The notes under the pieces were generated by a model, which was not told the origin of the DNA, did no database searches, and saw only the letters and a program-made list of their open reading frames with translations. Positions 57,185 to 64,000 of a stretch of DNA of 64,000 bases are shown here, one piece after another. The position numbers and the translations under genes are program-made. Within the stretch, counting starts at the first letter, position 1. Every line of letters starts with the position of its first letter. Source of the DNA: Azolla caroliniana (taxonomy: Eukaryota; Polypodiophyta); contig JBHGNT010000015.1 in assembly GCA_043228905.1 (NCBI GenBank), forward strand, positions 11,222,001 through 11,286,000, written 5' to 3'.

Positions 57185-57229
57185 CCGCTTTATCACAAGA
57201 AGAGAATAATCCATCAACAGTCTAGTTTA

Positions 57230-58290
57230 TCACAACTTTCATATTCTCACATTAGCCATGTCGACTTTCACTTTATCATAACCTCAAAAAAACATGCTTC
57301 GACCCCCACAGCATCTTCACTCATCCTTATCCCACAAAAAAAAAATCTTCATCAAGTCCGCATCCATCTCGTCGACTATCATCCCTTTCCTATACAAATA
57401 AGAAACAAAATAAATCTAGAGTGTTTCCTCATCCCCTCATGATCTGCTTCGCCTCCCACACCATCATCACTCATCCTCTCGTCATGTTGATATTCATTAT
57501 TCATATGCTTCAATCCCTACCACCACACCAACATCACTCCTCCTAATGACCAACATAAATCTTCTTCATTCAACAGCTCAAGCTCGCCATGTCACCAATT
57601 TCCATCAACATCCTGTATAGACAACAAATATTTAGTGTAAACAGTTTCCTCACCTACTCATGATAATCTACTTCAAACCCCACACCATCTTCACTCATCC
57701 TTATCACTCAAAAGAATTTGCTTCTTAAGTCCACATCAACCAGCTTGCCATCTCACCGATTGCCATGAACATCCTGTATAGACAACAAAAATTTAGTGTA
57801 AACAATTTCCTCACCTACTCATGATAATCTGCTTCAACCCCCACACCATCTTCGCTCATCCTTATCGCTCAAAAGAATATGTTACTTAAGTCCACATCAA
57901 CCACCTCACTGATTACCACCAAGTTCTTGTACCAATAACACCAAAATGAATATAGAATGGTTTCTCATCCCCTCATATATTTGCTTCAGCCCCCCACACC
58001 ATCAACACTCATCCTCTTGTCATGGCAATATGATATAAAGACAAATAACTGTAACGTGACAAAAACGACAACTAGATCCTGTTTGTTGCAATCCCTAAGA
58101 AACCTAAAATCTTCTTCATTCTGTCCACATCAACATCTCGCCGACCAGCTTGCCATGTCACTGACTACCACCAACATCCTGTACGGACAACAAAAAAATG
58201 ATTCTAAAATATTCCTCTCGTTATGACAATCTGCTTCAGCCCCCACAATAGCATCACTTATCCTAACAAAAAAAACATCACTCATCTATG
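57230..58290. repeat. Degenerate tandem repeat array, unit about 145-160 bp
   Basis: Blocks recur in the order CATCCTGTATAGACAACAAA, TTTCCTCACCTACTCATGAT, CTGCTTCAACCCCCACACCATC, CTCATCCTTATC, CTTAAGTCCACATCAACC. For example, CATCCTGTATAGACAACAAA is at 57609 and 57770 (161 bp apart) and a variant is at 58169. Five or six units can be traced, with variable spacers. The array lies directly beside the C-terminal end of a LINE fragment, so it may be an expanded LINE 3' tail or an independent minisatellite. Confidence 0.6.
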
Positions 58291-58319
58291 TTATGTCATG
58301 TTGTTTGTACTAAAGATGG

Positions 58320-59100
58320 TGCCGGTGGCGGGAACAACCAACGAGGTGGTACGTAATTCCACTTGACATCAGCAGCTGCAACCAACATAATAGGAATAGA
58401 TGACCAAACTCTACGAATTCTCATTCTTTTCTTATTAGTTTTGTTTCTAGAACCCTTATAACTATCATAATCACCTTTAACCGTATGTACCAATAAGTCC
58501 CAAAAAGACTTAACCTGATCCACGAAGTGAATGTTTTCATCATTGTATAGCTTGGAACACCTAGCTTTCCAAAGAACCCATAAAGCCAAAGAGGAGACAA
58601 TCTGCCTAACATAACTCCGGGAGAAAAACTTGATTCCCTGCAAGGAGCTTGAAGTAGATTATACCTAAAAAATTCTCACATGTAATGATGATAAAATGTC
58701 ATTTGTTGATCCAACCTTCCCTAGAAGATTGCACCCCACGTGAAAATCCCCGACCCATACTTATGACCTAGTAGCCTAAGAATTCATAACCAAATTTTTT
58801 TTGCAATAACACATTTACAAAATACATGACGCAATGACTCACGTGCAAAACCACACATAACGCATGACCGATCAATCAAAGATCCCCTCAGAAAATCACC
58901 TACGAGCAACGCATAATGAATCATCAACCAACGAAGGTGTAATATCTTGTTCATACATTTAGTTGACCAAAACTTTTTCCAAAACATCATCATATGAGAA
59001 GATGAGACATTACCTTCCTCCCAATATTTTTTTCCAATAGGTACTGACTCGGTCTGCCTCAATATAAAGTTTCTCCCAAACGCCACTGAATATGTAAAGA
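58320..59100 (-). pseudogene. LINE fragment: zinc-binding RVT domain and C-terminus
   Basis: The minus strand from about 59086 encodes ILHLRWLMIHYALLVGDFL and then CVMCGFARESLRHVFCKC (about 58868-58815), a clear C-x2-C-x8-H-x3-C-type zinc-binding RVT domain. After frame changes, LWVLWKARCSKLYNDENIHF (about 58590-58530) marks the usual C-terminal 'W..W..RN' region of plant LINEs. RT and endonuclease are missing; the fragment is 5' truncated, as is common for LINEs. Confidence 0.75.
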
Positions 59101-59192
59101 ATGGGAGGACCTTAACTATGGAATATCTACCTATCCCCTTTAAAAAGCATCCCTTTATTTCTGTTCATGTTTGATCTCTAATTCCATTTTTG

Positions 59193-59671
59193 CATAAGAG
59201 GATCTCCAGACCTTATCGGAATAAGTTCTGCCAATACCTCAGAAATCGATTTCTTCACGCTTCTGATGAAGATTTAAATCTCATCCTTCCTCCCAAGGCT
59301 GAAGTTTCTATGGCATAATTAGCGAATCGATTCTATGGCAATGTTGTGCATTCTGAACCTCCTCTGCTGTTTGATCTCGATGGAAAAGGCAATGAAATAT
59401 TTCCAACAGTATATGCACTATATGGCTTAGGCATGGGCTGTGAAAGTTCTTGGAAATGCATCCCCTATTGTTGTTGTAATAACTATGAGCAGTTCTAAAG
59501 GAATGAAAACAAGGATTCATGCGAAGGCATTGCGTATAACTTAGAGATACACTATGGGAATCACCTGAAGGGTGCAATGTTCCTAATACTCGATTCTTGA
59601 AAGCTATGGTTACACGAAATTCTGCATTTGTGAAAGGAGAGTCTATTGAAGAACCTTTTGATGACTCAAAA
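59193..59671 (+). pseudogene. Processed-pseudogene-like fragment of eIF2D (ligatin family)
   Basis: In three frames this strand encodes the N-terminal part of the translation factor eIF2D in the right order. The pieces are LRNRFLHASDEDL and LILPPKAEVSMA (59241-59311), then LLFDLDGKGNEIFPTVYAL (about 59364-59420); AWAVKVLGNASPI and KALRIT (59431-59547); and RDTLWESPEGCNVPN with FVKGESIEEPF (59543-59659). The first part is the N-terminal region and the rest is the PUA-domain area of a protein that delivers tRNA to ribosomes. Compared with the family, about 45-50 residues between YAL and AWAVKV are missing. There is a TAA at 59312, two frame changes and a final TGA at 59672. No introns are visible, which favours a reverse-transcribed copy or a captured exon string. 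The identification is from memory of plant eIF2D and is strong. Confidence 0.8.
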
Positions 59672-59682
59672 TGATATAGCTT

Positions 59683-60290
59683 CTGAAGAAGCTTGCTGTT
59701 GCTGATGATGATGATAATGGTATCATTAAGAAAAAGGTAAAGAAGCTGGAAGAACGAATTGAATTAGCTAAAATGAAGATAGGGGCCCTACTGGATGCCA
59801 AGGACAACGACATCCAAGAATTGAAACATTTAGTCATACAACAAAAGGAAGTAACAAAGTAGGAGTAGGAAAAAGTGGAGGAGCTGGAGGAATATATTTG
59901 ATTCCAGATGGAACAACAGGCCGAGCACTTGGCGAAGCTTGAGCTCGGAAAAACAGACTTGCATACGGAATACTTGAAGCATAAGGTACAGTTCAACAAT
60001 GGAAAGAAGGATTTGACACAACGGTACAGAGCACTTGAGGCGAAATATGAGGAGAAACGCTTGGGACTACTGGTGGCCGAAGTAAAGTTAATGTTTGACA
60101 TAGGGTCGGCAAAGCCTCACCTAGCGAAGATGCGATAGCGGAGATGCGGAAGGAGCTCGCTGCAATGCAATACAAGGTAAGTATGGGCGAAGAAAAGGTG
60201 AATCAAATCTTGAGGGCACACAAGCGTCCAATGCGAGAACTAGTTATCAACTCCTTGGACAAAGGATGTGTAAAAACAAACGTGTGGAAG
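59683..60290 (+). pseudogene. Unidentified coiled-coil coding remnant
   Basis: From 59683 the strand encodes LKKLAVADDDD and then charged heptad sequence (KKKVKKLEERIELAKMKIG; AKDNDIQELKHLV; MEQQAEHLAKLELGKTDL). It has stops near 59860, 59866 and 59899, and an open piece at 59908-60135. A frame change leads to DAIAEMRKELAAMQ and GEEKVNQILRAHKRPMREL (about 60128-60240). The whole reads as a long coiled coil with modest decay. I do not recognise the family. Transposon-borne proteins and plant structural proteins both have such regions. It lies immediately after the eIF2D fragment but in another frame, and is cut by a GA-rich LTR-like stretch near 60310. Confidence 0.5.
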
Positions 60291-60318
60291 CTTTAGACAA
60301 CCGGTGTGGCCGGATAGC

Positions 60319-60359
<41 letters not shown>

Positions 60360-60600
60360 ACACACAGAAGGTACGCAGGAGAGACAGAGAAAGAGCAAAA
60401 CAACTTAAATCTATTATCAAAAACTCTGTAAAATTCTCTTTACATACAACGTGCTCAACAACACTATTTATACAAGTCCTAAGAGGACTGACAGAAGTAT
60501 GGTCTACCGCAATGCTCACACAAGCGTCTGACACTAACTACGAGACATTAACTACATAGTAGTCTAGGCTGTTACTAGGCTTCCGGTTATTGCTGGATCC
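60291..60600 (-). repeat. GA-rich, LTR-like non-coding segment
   Basis: A pure GA run (60322-60355) is followed by AAGAGCAAAACAACTTAAATC and CACTATTTATACAAGTCC. This is the order seen in the minus-oriented copia LTRs of the window (GA run, AT-rich block, reverse TATA; compare 36824-36930). LTR edges and a partner are not found, so this is a suggestion only. Confidence 0.35.
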
Positions 60601-60689
60601 AGCTAACCGGCTCCCCAGCTCACCGACTCATGCTTATTCAGCCGATCCGGATCCGATTGAGCTTGCCGCTCAATAGGATGGCAGACATG

Positions 60690-61172
60690 GTCGGCGCAGG
60701 CCACCGAACTACAGTTGTTATAGGCTGACAGGGAAAATCGGAAGAAATAGGGCACCAATTTCTTCAAATTGGACGATGAAGCTATTACTACCGTCCAAAA
60801 AGACCTGGCCCGTGATTTGTACGAGTTGCCACCAGCCACAAGAAGGAGGTGGTACGGTTAATGGAGGAATATGATGCCCACGAGATCGACACAACGGTAT
60901 GGCTTGGTGTTTATGAGAAAGACCACCGACAACAGACTCCTGAATTGGGGCCCAACACCAGCAAGCGCCCATCCCTAGCTAAAACTACCCAATCTGAAGC
61001 AATCGACGCCAAGCCCGAGGAGACACACACTGAGGCAACATGACAAATGGAGGACTAGACGACGTCTGACACCGACACCAGGACTGAGGAAGAGCTGACA
61101 TTGTTCGACATCCTCCATGAGGACGAAAGTGAGGATGACGCCGACGCCGACCATGAGGAAGTCAAGGAGTAA
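60690..61172 (+). pseudogene. Unidentified coding remnant with acidic tail
   Basis: An open piece at 60849-61043 reads VVRLMEEYDAHEIDTTVWLGV and is followed, after a TGA, by DTDTRTEEELTLFDILHEDESEDD-type acidic sequence ending EEVKE at the stop near 61170. Taken with the coiled coil at 59683-60290, it could be the C-terminus of the same broken gene, split by the GA-rich insertion. No family is recognised. Confidence 0.4.
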
Positions 61173-61235
61173 GCATAGAGGGTAGGTTCGACCGTGCAAG
61201 CCACTATCCCACGGGCATGCCAAGTGTTGATGGGC

Positions 61236-61267
61236 GGGGGGTGGAGCCAAGAACGGCTCCACCCCCC
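61236..61267. other. Perfect 13-bp GC-rich hairpin
   Basis: GGGGGGTGGAGCC (61236-61248) and GGCTCCACCCCCC (61255-61267) are exact inverted repeats around the 6-base loop AAGAAC. No T-run follows on the plus strand, and Helitron-type CTRR ends are not next to it. Confidence 0.85.
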
Positions 61268-61560
61268 TTCCAAGGGGGTTGAGTGTGTGTGTGTGTGTGA
61301 GTGAGTGAGTGAGTGAGAGAAAGAGAGAGAGAGAGACACACACACACACAATATTGAGAGGCAAAACTTCTACTATCATTCATGTCCCTTTGGGTGGGTT
61401 ATATAGGTACATTACATGAGGGTTCCAAATCAAGAACATACAATGGGGTTTGTAGGTTAGTTACATAACATTGTAACAACCTAGACCCACTTTACCATAT
61501 TAATATACTCACACTTATGTGCACGTTTGCACATACACTTACACATGACATTTAATACAA
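61268..61560 (-). repeat. GT/GA microsatellite and LTR-like non-coding segment
   Basis: GT, GAGT and GA runs (61281-61333) and a CA run (61335-61349) are followed by ATTGAGAGGCAAAACTTCTAC and TGGGTTATATAGGTACATTACATG, then AT-rich sequence. The order resembles the other minus-oriented LTRs here, but no partner or ends were found. Confidence 0.3.
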
Positions 61561-61639
61561 AGACTTCACTTATCTATCCATGTACCAACACTTATACACT
61601 CACTCATACACTTACAATCCCACAGATAACAAAATGATG

Positions 61640-62660
61640 TTGTGGATAATAGAGAAGGAGATGGGCTGTAAATTATATGTGAAAGTTGAGTTTGCTTCCT
61701 CAAGAGATGATGGTTTTCTAGTTTGGTGCAACATATGTGCTCCCATACTGTGAAACTTGGGGAGATGGGATGCACTGCACTTGCTCCATGATGTATTAAT
61801 ATCTTCCTTGTTTTGCAAAACCAATGGAAATTGATATTGTCTCAAGAATTTTGATCATATATGGCATTTGTATCTTGCCAAATATGACACTTTTGAATAT
61901 GTCTCAAAAAGTAAGAGCATATGATGTTTTTTTATATTTTTAAGTGCTTTCCAAGTAAACATAAATATTTCATAGCCCCATAGTGTGGCATTGATATTAT
62001 CAAAGTGTCAAACAGTTTTTCTTGAGGAATCAATTTTTCATTTCTTCTCCAAGCTCTATTACATATGCTACAAAATACATATTAAGCCATTGTTTCTCCT
62101 TCATTGGAGAGAACCTTAAGGCTATGACATATAGGAGCCTTCTACCATTTAAGGTGGTTCATTGTTGTACATATATAGTGAATGGTTATAGCAATTGAGA
62201 ATTTTCTCAAAACCCTTGTTCTAGAGCTATGGACACAACTTAATTGTGCATTTTCCAAGACATTCATAAACATACCATCCATTTGATAAAAGCACCACAT
62301 CATTTCTGCATAGCAAAAGCATGATGTCGACATTCCCAAAAGTAGCATTTTGAATGCCCTCTGGTTGTACAAAGTCATCAACTACTTGATCTCTTCATTG
62401 ACACAACTTCAATAGTGACATTCTTGCTTAACGTCAATTGTGTTAGTGAAAATTTCTAACATTCCATTTCTCATTAGCACATGACATATCATATGTCATG
62501 GATGTGAGAGGTTACAAGTATTCATTCACTTGGTTGTCGAATTCATTCATGCTTTCCGAAGGTGCCTACATGCCATTGTAGCGAAAGCTTTCTTGAAGTC
62601 TACAAAGCAACTATAAATGACCCTTTACCTTCCAAAAAACTTTCCTCCATGAGGACCTAG
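61640..62660 (-). pseudogene. LINE reverse transcriptase remnant
   Basis: On the minus strand, RT motif A reads CFVDFKKAFATM (about 62615-62570), matching the FVDF.KAFD motif with the final Asp lost. Motif C follows as FGNVDIMLLL and VVLLSNG (62335-62280), with the YADD segment broken by a frame change. Further on, CNRAWRRNEKLIPQEKLFDTLI (about 62065-62000) resembles the region after the RT thumb in LINEs with a plant invertebrate-type RT. Stops are frequent throughout. Its relation to the LINE at 58.3-59.1 kb is unclear; motif details differ. Confidence 0.6.
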
Positions 62661-64000
62661 GCATTTCAAGATGATAAATGATAAATTGATGTTTTCAAAC
62701 ACCTTATTATCCCCTTCTTCCTAAATTCTTCAATCCATGCACATTGCTTTTCATGTCCAAATAGATTTGCCATAAGAAAACCAACCATTATTGTCCCATT
62801 TTACGTCATTTATATTTCCCCCTTTTTATAAAGGTCCAAAATTATACTCTCATCGTGAGTGAGACATGACATGTTGCAACAATGCATGATGGAACATATA
62901 ACTTGTCCAAGCATGTGTTCTCACACCTCTTTTATTCGAGAATTCCAGTATTCATACCCTAAAGATATTTTCCCCAATGACTTGGCAATTTTCTTAAGCC
63001 CCCTTATATAGTAAAGATGTCAAGCATATCGATAATAGACCTATAACACCATATATCATATGTTTGACTCTTCATATGTATATGTTTTTACAATGTATAT
63101 ACAAGTGTATAAGAGATAAATTACCACAATTCTTAACATGTTTCCCATCTAGGTTTTTCCAAATCTTACAACAAGCATGTGCATTGTCTTGGGTTTGGAG
63201 AAATCATCGATTAATCCCTCTTTCCAAAAAAGAAAAAAGAAAACCACACACACCTTTTGTGTGCATGGAGGTACTTTTAATGGTTTCTTTATCACCAAAT
63301 ATGTCTGTAATCATCGAGTAAATTTGGGTTTCTTGGCATTTACTAACAAACAATTTTTTCCCTCGAGCTATGTTTATTCCTTTGCAAGGCATGCTCTTCT
63401 AGGAAGATAATTTCTCTATGCGTGAGCCATGACATGCTTGAAATCTTCCCATTTGCATAAAGAACTAGTGTTGTATCATTTTAGGTCTCGATCCTTTGTA
63501 TACATAAAGTGCTCTTTTAGAGTCCATGCACATGTTTTTGCTTCCCGTTCTTTGTAATCCCATTGATATATTGTACATCTAATTGTTCTACTTTTTTTGT
63601 TTGAGCCATAAGTTCCGTGATAGAGGTTGCAAAAATGATATTGTTTTTGCTTACACATATTACTCATCTCATGCATTGTTTTGGATTTTTACTCAAATAC
63701 CCTCAAATGAATCACACTCATACTATCTTATAAGAACAACGAGAGATTGTCAAGGCTTGTTTGTTTCGCACATTCAAGTGCTTTTTTCAATGATGAAAAA
63801 ACTTGAAATCCTATAAACAAAAGGGACATTGTAGTATACAAGGATTGCTATGCTAGTAAGGACAAATACAGTACTTGCTGGACAAAAGTGGTGAGGAAAA
63901 CCAACAAAGAATATGTAGATCCAAAGGAGTCCTAGAGGCTAGGGCAAAAAATGATGTCCAAACCACCATCGAAGTGGGATTACATCCATTTTATCAAAGG
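62661..64000. other. AT-rich region, possible upstream part of the LINE
   Basis: Only short frames exist. A minus-strand piece (63676-63476) encodes a basic sequence without a recognisable motif. By position this could be the 5' part of the LINE whose RT is at 61640-62660, but I see no endonuclease signature. The window ends inside this region. Confidence 0.35.

Noticed and set aside
59308-60101. Minus-strand open frames of 89 and 152 codons at 59308-59577 and 59643-60101
   Set aside because: They are antisense to the eIF2D fragment and to the coiled-coil coding strand. The Ser/Phe/Cys-rich composition is what antisense of Lys/Glu-rich coding gives.
60266-60559. 97-codon plus-strand frame with an ERER repeat
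   Set aside because: The repeat is translated GA microsatellite within LTR-like DNA.
61236-61267. Helitron 3' terminus or rho-independent-type terminator
   Set aside because: There is no CTRR end shortly after the hairpin and no T-run. A bacterial-type terminator has no meaning in this nuclear plant context.
1-64000. CRISPR arrays, bacterial operons, ribosome binding sites, phage genes
   Set aside because: All tandem repeats found are transposon- or microsatellite-derived with no spacer pattern, and all coding sequence is of plant retroelement type.

Overview
The window is nuclear DNA of a land plant and consists almost entirely of transposable elements. I found no intact host gene. The evidence for a plant is: Ty1/copia polyproteins with the order gag-protease-integrase-RT-RNase H and initiator-Met tRNA primer sites; Ty3/gypsy pol remnants, two of them ending in chromodomains; plant-type LINE fragments with a zinc-binding RVT domain; and long AT-rich spacers. 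The chromovirus gag at 51.8 kb resembles gag types I associate with non-seed plants. That is a weak lineage hint only.

Layout. 1-2.98 kb: degenerate chromodomain gypsy pol (+). 2.98-3.48 kb: copia LTR fragment. 3.48-10.25 kb: two elements of one LTR family (called L here; LTRs start TGTCG and end CGACA). The older one keeps gag and one LTR. The younger one (4921-10224) sits inside that LTR and carries a GC-rich array of repeated modules instead of pol. 10.4-20.3 kb: an old copia (family A) that received a younger family-A copy. A near-identical block of about 1.54 kb (solo LTR plus flank) now occurs twice, at 12128-13671 and 17014-18563. 20.3-20.6 kb: gypsy fragment. 20.64-21.47 kb: possible TIR element. 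21.5-27.6 kb: decayed copia of family B, itself carrying an L-type LTR.

27.6-42.7 kb is a nest. An old gypsy (D) was hit by an L element with gag and protease, whose LTR was hit by a young family-A copia (30195-35496, target duplication ACGTG, one nonsense codon). The same gypsy was also hit by a family-B copia (36727-42263, target duplication TTCAC, LTRs differing only in a GA repeat, uninterrupted 1344-residue polyprotein). That last element is the best candidate here for an element with recent or current activity.

42.4-50.6 kb: gypsy/LTR junction with a tandem duplication, a LINE fragment, AT-rich spacer, and a Tat-like gypsy pol remnant (47.5-49.9 kb, minus). 50.6-57.2 kb: an L LTR split by a nearly complete chromovirus (51272-57025, target duplication GTCTT), which has several disabling changes and a tRNA-like segment in its LTRs. 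57.2-58.3 kb: degenerate tandem repeats. 58.3-64 kb: two LINE fragments (minus). Between them lie an intronless, broken fragment of the translation factor eIF2D (59193-59671) and an unidentified coiled-coil and acidic coding remnant. The elements do not form a pathway; the region is a record of nested insertion, LTR recombination and segmental duplication.
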